Of a DNA stretch of 64,000 nucleotides, positions 40,180 through 48,178 are shown in pieces (position 1 is the first letter of the stretch; every line of letters starts with the position of its first letter). This DNA comes from Planctomycetes bacterium B3_Pla. GTDB taxonomy: Bacteria > Planctomycetota > Phycisphaerae > Sedimentisphaerales > Anaerobacaceae. Both the position numbers and the translations under genes were made by a program. Below the pieces are notes generated by a model. That model saw only the letters and a program-made list of their open reading frames with translations. It was not told the DNA's origin and did no database searches. Location: positions 1 through 64,000 of the forward strand of contig NJBM01000017.1 of NCBI GenBank assembly GCA_005223045.1, read 5' to 3'.

Positions 40180-42168
40180 ATGAGGTTAGCTATGCGATCC
40201 AGAATTCCAATCAGTAGTATCGCGCTTCTTGTTGGTGTGTTCATTCTGGCCTGGAGTTCCCCTGCGATGGGCGACAACATTTCGCTCAGCGAGCTGTATC
40301 CGAAGGAGAAGTTAGGCAGTCTATTGATCCCTCGCGCTCAATGGCATCCTTTCCCAAAAGTAAAAGACCGGGCGGAATGGACTTCGATCGCCGAACCGAT
40401 CCGAGACAGATTCATCAACCTTGGCGAGGAGTATCTCGGCAGAGACGTCCCCAACCTGCCGGCGAGCCTGTACCTTGAGTACAGGCGTATCGGCAACCGG
40501 AGCAACTACCAGGATGTCTGGTATCAGCGTCGCAAGATGCTTCATTGCCTGGCGCTTGCCGAGTGCATGGAAGGGAAGGGGCGGTTTCTCGATTCCGTCG
40601 CCGATGTGATCTGGGCGATTTGCGAAGAATCCTCATGGGCATTTCCCGCCCATATCGGTGCGCAGAAAGCCGGTTCGGGTTTGCCGGATACATCCGAGCC
40701 TATCGTTGCTCTGTTTTCGGCTGAGACCGCCAATTCACTCGCCTGGACGGTTTATCTTCTCAAAGAGCAATTGGATGCCGTCTCGCCGCAAATATGCAAG
40801 CGCGCCGAGAGGGAAATCGATTTGCGCATTTTGACTCCTTACCTGGAGCGCGACAATTTCAGCTGGATGGCTTTTCATGCCAGAAGTGACGGCCGACGCC
40901 CCAACAATTGGAATCCCTGGATCAACTCCAACGTGTTGGCGGCGACGCTGCTGATTGAAAAAGATGAAACTCGCCGGCGGGATTTGGTGCATAAGGTGTT
41001 GCGTTGTCTCGATAACTTTCTGGTTCCTTATCCATCCGATGGCAGTTGTGATGAGGGCCCCAGTTATTGGGGACGTGCCGGAGCGAGTGTGTTCGATAAT
41101 CTCGAATTGCTGTATAGCGCCAGCTCCGGGCGCCTTGATCTCTATGACGATCCGGCAATTCGAGAGATTGGCAGGTTCATCTACAGGGCCCATATCGCGG
41201 ATGACTATTTCGCCGACGTCGGCGACTGCGACGCCCGCCTGGATATCGACCGTGACATTGTGTTCCGGTATGGAAGCCGGATCAAAGATGAGCGGATGCA
41301 AAGTCTCGCCGCGTTCGGTTTCAACGAGGAAGAACTCTTCGAGGCGGACAGGAGCTTCCGTTCGCTCGGGCGCATGTTGTACGCGCTATTCAACTTGCCC
41401 AATCTCGTTGCAGCCAAGTCGTCCTCTCAGCCCCTCGTGCGCGACGTCTGGCTCGGCAACGAGGACATGCAATTGATGGCGGCACGGGACAAAAACGGCT
41501 CGGTAGAAGGTTTGTACGTTGCCTGCTGGGCGGCCCACAACGGCCAGAGCCATAACCATAACGATGTAGGCAACTTCATCGTTTTTGCAGACGGCCGTCC
41601 GTTCATAATCGATATTGGAAGGCCGACATATACAAGGAAAACATTTAGCGGCAGACGATACGAAATCCCGGCAATGCAATCGGCTTATCACAACCTCCCA
41701 ACGGTAAACGGGATAATGCAGCAAGCCGGAAGGAGATATGCGGCAAGGAACGTCCAGTACGATTTGAAAGAAAGCAGCGCCCGGCTCAGGATGGATATCG
41801 CGCCCGCCTATCCCGAGAAAGCCGGCGTCAAAACGTGGATTCGCACCGTTAGTCTCAACCGCGGCACGGATATTCAGATAGTTGACTCTTTTGAACTGAA
41901 GGAAGCGTCCCGGGACATTGCTCAGAGCCTTATCACGCCGAGTGAGATAGTCCGGACCGGACCGGGAAAACTAATCTTAAAGGATTCCGAAACCCAGACC
42001 AAACTGACACTTCGATACGATCCAGACAGCCTGACTGTCCAGGCTGAGACTATCCGCCTGGATGATGACAAATTGACGCAAATATGGGGGCCTCACCTGA
42101 GCAGGATTCTCTTGAAGCCAAAATCCGCAGTGAGACAGGACACCTGGACCCTGCGGTTCTCGAAATGA
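40180..42168 (+). CDS. Heparinase II/III-family polysaccharide lyase-like protein, exported
   Basis: A 662-residue protein with a signal peptide (ISSIALLVGVFILAWSSPAMG). The N-terminal alpha/alpha-toroid spans about 50-400 (HCLALAECM, NNWNPWINSNVLAATLL), followed by the heparinase II/III beta domain with SHNHNDVGNFIVFADGRPFI, whose histidines are the family hallmark, and YHNLPTVNG. It should depolymerise an acidic or uronic polysaccharide, here fitting the sulfatase and dehydratase nearby. The ATG at 40192 may be the true start, since a GAGG lies just ahead of it. The methyltransferase-PQQ gene follows 57 bases later. Confidence 0.9.
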   Translation: MRLAMRSRIPISSIALLVGVFILAWSSPAMGDNISLSELYPKEKLGSLLIPRAQWHPFPKVKDRAEWTSIAEPIRDRFINLGEEYLGRDVPNLPASLYLEYRRIGNRSNYQDVWYQRRKMLHCLALAECMEGKGRFLDSVADVIWAICEESSWAFPAHIGAQKAGSGLPDTSEPIVALFSAETANSLAWTVYLLKEQLDAVSPQICKRAEREIDLRILTPYLERDNFSWMAFHARSDGRRPNNWNPWINSNVLAATLLIEKDETRRRDLVHKVLRCLDNFLVPYPSDGSCDEGPSYWGRAGASVFDNLELLYSASSGRLDLYDDPAIREIGRFIYRAHIADDYFADVGDCDARLDIDRDIVFRYGSRIKDERMQSLAAFGFNEEELFEADRSFRSLGRMLYALFNLPNLVAAKSSSQPLVRDVWLGNEDMQLMAARDKNGSVEGLYVACWAAHNGQSHNHNDVGNFIVFADGRPFIIDIGRPTYTRKTFSGRRYEIPAMQSAYHNLPTVNGIMQQAGRRYAARNVQYDLKESSARLRMDIAPAYPEKAGVKTWIRTVSLNRGTDIQIVDSFELKEASRDIAQSLITPSEIVRTGPGKLILKDSETQTKLTLRYDPDSLTVQAETIRLDDDKLTQIWGPHLSRILLKPKSAVRQDTWTLRFSK

Positions 42169-42225
42169 AGGACAGCGATATGAACAATCCTGATCAAACC
42201 AGGTGCAGATGGAAGGGACCATAGT

Positions 42226-45200
42226 ATGAAATCAGCTAAGTGGATCGTGTTATGTTGTTGTTTGGTTCAGCCTGTGTTCGGGCAAAGTATGAGAGGGCTG
42301 CTCGAATCACATGGATTTAAGGGGGGAGTGATAGTCCATCTTGGCTGCGGGGATGGCGAGCACACGGCGGAGCTGCTTATTAACGACCGCTGCCTCGTGC
42401 ACGGACTTGACACAAATCTGAGAAACATCGAAAAGGCGCGTGTGAACATACGGTCGCAGGGCGTGTACGGGCGCGTTTCGGTTATGGAGCTTAGCGGCCG
42501 GAGGTTGCCTTATGCGGACAACTTGATCAATTTGATCGTTGCCGAAGATCAGGGCGGGATTTCGACCGATGAACTGATGCGCGTGCTCGTTCCAAACGGT
42601 ATGGCATTGGTCAGGAAGGGGCAAAGATGGGAAAAGAAGGTAAAGCCCCGGCCTGCGGAGATAGACGAGTGGAGGCAATACCTGCACGATGCGGACAACA
42701 ACGCCGTCGCGCACGATTCGGTCGTAGGCCCGCCGCGCCACCTCCAGTGGGTTGACGAGCCGGGCTGGAGCCGCTCGCACATGGGGATTCCGACGGTCGT
42801 GAGCATGGTTTCGTCTGCCGGACGGCTCTTCACCATTGAGGACCGGGCCACCCCGGAAAATCCGTTTCTTCCGGGCCGGTGGTCGCTGATCGCGCGCGAC
42901 GCGTTTAACGGCATTGTGCTCTGGCGGCATAACTTCCCCGACTTCGAGTCGGCCACGCGCTATATCAAGGACATCGCCATCCAGTTGCAACGGCGGCTCG
43001 CGGCGATCGGTGACACCGTTTACTGCACGCCGGGCCTGACTGCGCCGGTTACGGCTTTCGAGGCAGCAACCGGCAACGTCGTCAAGACCTACAAGGGCAC
43101 GGAACTCACGCAGGAGTTCGCATACGATCAAGGCGTTCTGTATCTGGTCATCGGTGATCGCATGAATGCCGCCCGCTACAACATCGTCAAGGACATCCCC
43201 GGCAAAGGGACCAATCTCGGCGGCTCCGATCTGAAGGAGCCGTTCGGAGGTTCGGGCTTCCGCCGCGGCTACGCACCCGAATCGCCGGACAAGGCCGATC
43301 CGGTCTGCGCGATTGTCGCCGTCCGCGCCGATTCGGGAAAGGAAATCTGGAGGATAGAAGACATCCATAGCTACACCGGCTGCTCGCTCGCGATCAAGGG
43401 GCAGTATGCGGTTTACCAGACAGCCGGCGGTTTGTTCTGCGTTAATCCTGAGACGGGAAAGAAGCTATGGAGCATCGATAAGGAAATCCAGGGCGGGGAC
43501 GGCACCGAGGCCAACACTGTGGTCCTTTCCGACTCGACGGTCTATGCCCAGGAGGGCAAGTCTTTCTATGCTTATTCGCTCAAGGACGGCTCTGAGAAAT
43601 GGACGGCGCCGATTGCCAACAATTATGAAAAGACTGCCGATCTTTACCTTGCCGCCGGAGCGGTCTGGACGGGCGGCAGCAAACAGCCCACGAGCTACGA
43701 TATAGAGACCGGGCTAAAAATAACTACTATACAGCAGCGCATGAACGGCCCTATGGGACACGACCGTTGTTACCGTAACTTCATCACGGACCATTACTAC
43801 ATCAACAGCAAGACCGGGGGCGCCGACTTTTTGGACCTCGCCTCGAAGAAGGAATTCCCCAACCACTGGACGCGCGGCACCTGCGGTCTGGGAGTGCTGC
43901 CGTGTAACGGGCTTCTGTACGCCTCGCCTTATTCCTGCCAGTGCAGCATCGGGGCCATGGTCAAGAACTTCAACGCCTATTACACAGAGAAGGGCCTGGA
44001 GTCTTCCGAGCAGCCGGTCAAGGTCGAGCGCAGAGCCAGGCTCGTAAAAGGCCCCGCCTACAACCAAATCGACAATCGCAATTCGCAAATCGACAATCCA
44101 CGTGATTGGCCCGCGTACAGGCACGACGGCAAGCGAAGTGGAGTCACGTCGTCAAGGGTGCCTGCTAAACTCAAATCCCTTTGGACAGCCGAGCTCCAGA
44201 CCGTTGCAAGCGCGCCGGTTGTCGCCGACAACAAGGTGTTTGTCTCGGATGTCGAAGCCCATACCGTCTATGCCCTTAATGCTTCGGCCGGCGACACGGT
44301 CTGGAGATATGTGGCAGGCAGTCGCGTGGATTCGCCGCCCACCTATTATAAAGGACTCGTCCTTTTCGGCTCGCGGGACGGCTGGGTGCACTGCGTAAGG
44401 GCGTCCGACGGCGCCTTGGCGTGGCGCTTCAAGGACTTGCCGGACAAGCTGATTGGCGCCTTCGGCCGGCTCGAATCTGCCTGGCCGGTCTGCGGCAGCG
44501 TACTCGTCAAGGAAGACACGGCCTATTTCGCCGCAGGCAGAAGCTCCTTCCTCGACGGCGGCATATTCCTCTATGCACTCGATCCTCAAACAGGTCGCAT
44601 CGAGCACAGTCGCCAGGTGTACGGCCCATTCGATGCCGGTACGGGTTTTCCCGCTACAGAGAACAAGGGCTTCAAAGCCGATATTCTCGTCACCGACGGC
44701 GACCGTTTGTATCTGCGGCACAAAGCATTCTCGCCGGACCTGACGGACACGGCTGCCGGGCCGCACGTTCTGCCCTCGGCAGGTTTTCTCGACGGCAGCC
44801 CCCAGCACAGAACCTACTGGACGATAAGCCGGACCGGCGGCTTCACAGGCAAGACCAGAATCAAACCTCCCTTCGGCGACATCTTGGTGACGACCGGCAA
44901 GGAATACTATGAAGTGCGCGGATTCCCGGTACATCGACATTCGTATTTCGACCCGCGCATCAAAGGCTACAAGCTCTTCGCCGGGACGCTCGGCGATAAC
45001 GATGCTTCCACGGCAGAAGCGGCAAAGAAGGGCCAGAGAAGAAAGAAGGCGACGGCCGGCGGTCCCGCCGAAAAGTGGAGCTCCGATATCCCGCTAACCG
45101 GCAGGGCGATGGTGCTGGCCGCAGATGTACTCTTCGTCGCGGGCACACCTGCGTATTTCCCTTCCAACCATCCTTTCGAGAAGTACGAAGCCGGCTACGA

Positions 45201-45366
45201 AGGCAAGCTTGGAGGCATTCTGTGGGCCGCATCCGCAGTGGACGGCAAAAAGCTGGCCCAGTACAAGCTGGACGCCGCCCCGGCCTGGGACGGCATGGCC
45301 GCCGCTTACGGCCGGTTGTACATCTCGACGGCTGACGGCAAGATCACCTGCTTCGCCGCCAGGTAG
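42226..45366 (+). CDS. Secreted methyltransferase-like / PQQ-propeller fusion
   Basis: A 1046-residue protein. A signal peptide (IVLCCCLVQPVFGQ) leads straight into a class I methyltransferase-like domain, residues about 33-130: motif I VHLGCGDGEH, Asp at the end of strand 2 (VHGLDTN), VSVMELSG, and LMRVLVPNGMALVRKG. A linker EWRQYLHDADNNAV joins it to PQQ-propeller repeats (GIVLWRHN, GKEIWRIED, GKKLWSIDK, GDTVWRY, GALAWRF). Near residue 580 there is a PYSCQCS motif comparable with the CxC of the two paralogues. A short repeat-derived insert (44065-44098) separates two propellers. An active methyltransferase outside the cytoplasm is doubtful; the domain may bind another ligand. Confidence 0.9.
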   Translation: MKSAKWIVLCCCLVQPVFGQSMRGLLESHGFKGGVIVHLGCGDGEHTAELLINDRCLVHGLDTNLRNIEKARVNIRSQGVYGRVSVMELSGRRLPYADNLINLIVAEDQGGISTDELMRVLVPNGMALVRKGQRWEKKVKPRPAEIDEWRQYLHDADNNAVAHDSVVGPPRHLQWVDEPGWSRSHMGIPTVVSMVSSAGRLFTIEDRATPENPFLPGRWSLIARDAFNGIVLWRHNFPDFESATRYIKDIAIQLQRRLAAIGDTVYCTPGLTAPVTAFEAATGNVVKTYKGTELTQEFAYDQGVLYLVIGDRMNAARYNIVKDIPGKGTNLGGSDLKEPFGGSGFRRGYAPESPDKADPVCAIVAVRADSGKEIWRIEDIHSYTGCSLAIKGQYAVYQTAGGLFCVNPETGKKLWSIDKEIQGGDGTEANTVVLSDSTVYAQEGKSFYAYSLKDGSEKWTAPIANNYEKTADLYLAAGAVWTGGSKQPTSYDIETGLKITTIQQRMNGPMGHDRCYRNFITDHYYINSKTGGADFLDLASKKEFPNHWTRGTCGLGVLPCNGLLYASPYSCQCSIGAMVKNFNAYYTEKGLESSEQPVKVERRARLVKGPAYNQIDNRNSQIDNPRDWPAYRHDGKRSGVTSSRVPAKLKSLWTAELQTVASAPVVADNKVFVSDVEAHTVYALNASAGDTVWRYVAGSRVDSPPTYYKGLVLFGSRDGWVHCVRASDGALAWRFKDLPDKLIGAFGRLESAWPVCGSVLVKEDTAYFAAGRSSFLDGGIFLYALDPQTGRIEHSRQVYGPFDAGTGFPATENKGFKADILVTDGDRLYLRHKAFSPDLTDTAAGPHVLPSAGFLDGSPQHRTYWTISRTGGFTGKTRIKPPFGDILVTTGKEYYEVRGFPVHRHSYFDPRIKGYKLFAGTLGDNDASTAEAAKKGQRRKKATAGGPAEKWSSDIPLTGRAMVLAADVLFVAGTPAYFPSNHPFEKYEAGYEGKLGGILWAASAVDGKKLAQYKLDAAPAWDGMAAAYGRLYISTADGKITCFAAR

Positions 45367-45606
45367 GCGGGTAAATTCACATTGGGGTGTTCAAATTGGA
45401 TTTGATTGGATTTGTTTGCGGCCGTTCCGGCTTAAAAATCTTCCAGAAGCAGTCAGAAAGCCTGGATTTTCAGGAGAGATTTGCTATTCTATCGGTCATC
45501 GGGCCTGGCAGCGTAGCTGAGCAGCGATGAATTCAAGCAGCCGTAAAACGTATCGGCATTTTGCAGAGAGCGTTATTACTTGCGGAGTTTCTGCTAAAAG
45601 AGGGAC

Positions 45607-47244
45607 ATGGAAGTTCTTGATATGAGCAAATATAAACATTTATGGTACGAACAGGAAATCCAGGACCTTTGGCCGTCTCGTGTAAGTCCTCCTCAACGTT
45701 TGTCCATATCCAAAGAGGGTATGGTGGCCACGCAACACTATCTGGCTACTGAGGCCGGAGCTCGAGTATTGGCGAATGGAGGCAATGCCATTGATGCTGC
45801 CGTGGCGGCTGCTTTTGCCCTGGGTGTGTGTGAACCCGCCGCCTCCGGATTGGGGGGCCAAACAATGATGCTCATTCATCTGGCGGGCAAACGGCGGACG
45901 TTTGCGCTGGATGGCTCTTCACGTGCGCCCAACCGGACTTCTTTAAAGGCCTTGCCAAAGGAGGCGCGTCTCCTCGGCCACAAAGCGACTACGGTTCCCA
46001 GCACCCCGGCAGTTCTGGACTATGCCCTTAAACATTATGGAACAATGAAGCTTGAACAAATCCTTGCGCCTGCTGTTGAATATGCGAAAAACGGTTATGC
46101 TGTCAGCGAGCTGCAATTCAAGCTGCTCAAACGGGTGCGTGACCACATCAAGGGAACCGGCGCTGCCAATATTTACCTCAAGAATGGAAGAAGGACATAC
46201 AGAGTCGGTGAAATTTTTCGCCAGCCGGTACTTGCCGCCACTCTGGAGCGGCTGGCGGAATTCGGTATCAACGATTTCTACAATGGGCATATAGCCAAAC
46301 AAATTCACATGGATATGAAGAAGAACAAAGGTCTGATACGTGATGACGATCTTGCTCAAATCCCTCTGCCAATCGAGCGACGACCCATTACGTGCGATTT
46401 TGGCGGAATGAAAATTTTTACGTTTCCCCCACCGGGCGCCGGACGGACATTGATCGAAATGTTCAATATTATCAGCAATTTCCCTTCCAAATTAAGAAAT
46501 ATAGATACCCCCAAGGGCGCGTTATTATTGTCTTATGTGATTCAACAGGCCTTACGAGACCGCGGTGACCGTCCCTTCGATCCTAATTTCTATGCCCAGG
46601 TGACTAAGAAGAAAATGGTGAGTCCGGAATATGCCAAGGCTGTCGCACGTACTATTCGCAGACAGATTCGCAGACAGGATAGCTCACAGGGAGAGACAAC
46701 TCATTTGTCTGTTATGGACAAAAAAGGCAATGTCGTTGCCTTGACGCAATCCATAGAAAGGGTTTTCGGTGCATGTGTCGCCACACCCAAACTGGGATTT
46801 CTTTATAACAATTACATGATAGCATTCGACGATAAGAACATCAGACACGCCTATTACCTGCGTCCCAATGCCGTGCCCTGGGCCAGTGTGGCGCCAACCA
46901 TAGTCTCCAAGGGCCAAAAAACCTGGTTAGCGATTGGCTCGCCCGGCAGTGAGCGGATCGTAAGCTCGATCTTTCAGGTTATCCTGCGTCTGAGACATCA
47001 ACCTCCGTACACCGCAGTCGATGCGCCACGGCTTCACTGTTCTTTTGACGGGGTGGTATCGCTCGAATCGCCTCGGATGCGTGATGATATTCCCGCATTG
47101 CTGGAACAAAATGGTTTCCAGATCAAACCTCGTGATCCTTATTCGTTTTATCTTGGGTGTGTGCAGATGGTGATGCGCGAAGGACAAGAGTTTATCGGCG
47201 TGGCGGATCCTCGACGGGACGGATCTGCAAGCGGACCCAAATGA
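45607..47244 (+). CDS. ggt: Gamma-glutamyltransferase (GGT, Ntn-hydrolase)
   Basis: A 545-residue GGT. The self-processing site is QGE-TTHLSV, with Thr364 as the new N-terminus of the small subunit. GNAIDAAVAAAFALGVCEP and SGLGGQTMML are the large-subunit signatures, and a serine-rich loop near the end holds the substrate. No signal peptide is visible, so it may be cytoplasmic. It would release glutamate from gamma-glutamyl compounds such as glutathione. The ATG at 45607 or 45622 could start it. The stop overlaps the next gene by four bases. Confidence 0.92.
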   Translation: MEVLDMSKYKHLWYEQEIQDLWPSRVSPPQRLSISKEGMVATQHYLATEAGARVLANGGNAIDAAVAAAFALGVCEPAASGLGGQTMMLIHLAGKRRTFALDGSSRAPNRTSLKALPKEARLLGHKATTVPSTPAVLDYALKHYGTMKLEQILAPAVEYAKNGYAVSELQFKLLKRVRDHIKGTGAANIYLKNGRRTYRVGEIFRQPVLAATLERLAEFGINDFYNGHIAKQIHMDMKKNKGLIRDDDLAQIPLPIERRPITCDFGGMKIFTFPPPGAGRTLIEMFNIISNFPSKLRNIDTPKGALLLSYVIQQALRDRGDRPFDPNFYAQVTKKKMVSPEYAKAVARTIRRQIRRQDSSQGETTHLSVMDKKGNVVALTQSIERVFGACVATPKLGFLYNNYMIAFDDKNIRHAYYLRPNAVPWASVAPTIVSKGQKTWLAIGSPGSERIVSSIFQVILRLRHQPPYTAVDAPRLHCSFDGVVSLESPRMRDDIPALLEQNGFQIKPRDPYSFYLGCVQMVMREGQEFIGVADPRRDGSASGPK

Positions 47245-47948
47245 TGAAGTTGCCTATACTAATTTCGGTTCCACATGCAGGCCTGGAAATACCGTCAGAA
47301 GTCAGGGCATACAATCTGTTGACGCAAAAGGAAATTATCGACGATGGCGACGAAGGGGCATCTGAGATTTATGCTGTTGAATCGTACGTTCAGGCTTATG
47401 TTACGACAGATGTTGCCCGTGCTTATGTGGACATGAACCGTTCGGAAAATGATCGAACGCGAGACGGTGTCGTTAAGACACATACCTGCCGGGATGTTCC
47501 GATATATGTAAGGCCTTTGCCGGCGGATCTGATAGATGTAATGATTAAGAAATACTACCGGCCGTATCATGAGAAACTGACCTCTTTTTCATCCGGCGTG
47601 AAATTTGGAATCGATTGTCACACTATGGCGGATATTGGTCCTCCAGTTAGCCCGGATCCCGGACAAAAGAGACCTTTGGTTTGCCTTAGCAATGCCGATG
47701 GGACTTTTCCGGTCGATTGGCTGAAGATTATGAAAGATTGTTTCCAGCAAAGTTTTCAGGTTGGAATTTCACTGAATCAGCCGTTTAAGGGCGGTAATAT
47801 TATTCGAACACACGCGCCTGAAATGCCCTGGGTGCAGGTAGAAATATCGAGAACAAACGATCTGGATAACAAACAAAAACACAAGAAATTTCTTGATGCG
47901 ATAAAGCAATTCCATTCGATCATCATGGGCGCCGAGCCGGATAAATAG
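47241..47948 (+). CDS. N-formylglutamate amidohydrolase family protein
   Basis: A 235-residue zinc hydrolase of the N-formylglutamate deformylase family: ISVPHAGLEIP near the start, RAYVDMNRSENDRTRDG and FGIDCHTMADIGP with the metal-binding His. It would split N-formylglutamate (or a similar N-acyl amino acid) to glutamate. The ATG at 47241 overlaps the GGT stop by four bases and is the family start. Co-translation with a glutamate-releasing GGT suggests a shared glutamate-derivative pathway. No other histidine-degradation genes are in the window. Confidence 0.9.
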   Translation: MMKLPILISVPHAGLEIPSEVRAYNLLTQKEIIDDGDEGASEIYAVESYVQAYVTTDVARAYVDMNRSENDRTRDGVVKTHTCRDVPIYVRPLPADLIDVMIKKYYRPYHEKLTSFSSGVKFGIDCHTMADIGPPVSPDPGQKRPLVCLSNADGTFPVDWLKIMKDCFQQSFQVGISLNQPFKGGNIIRTHAPEMPWVQVEISRTNDLDNKQKHKKFLDAIKQFHSIIMGAEPDK

Positions 47949-48050
47949 GGGGCAGGCTGACACCTCGTCTGCACAGGAATCACATCTTCACCGGGAAATA
48001 ATTGAAGCATCAACCAACAACCTGATTGACGCGATAAGCTTGTATCACTC

Positions 48051-48090
48051 GGGGGCCAATGCTGATATGTTCGGTATTGGCCCCCTTTTT
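48051..48090 (+). terminator. Rho-independent terminator after the GGT/amidohydrolase pair
   Basis: GGGGGCCAAT (48051-48060) and ATTGGCCCCC (48076-48085) make a perfect ten-base stem, followed by TTTTT (48086-48090). It closes the two-gene operon about 100 bases after its last stop codon. Confidence 0.9.
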
Positions 48091-48178
48091 AATTTGTTCA
48101 GCCAAAGCGTTGTATTCCTGATGCAGATTTACTATTCTGTGAGTGTGCTGACAGAGTTTATTCCGGAGATATGATGCT

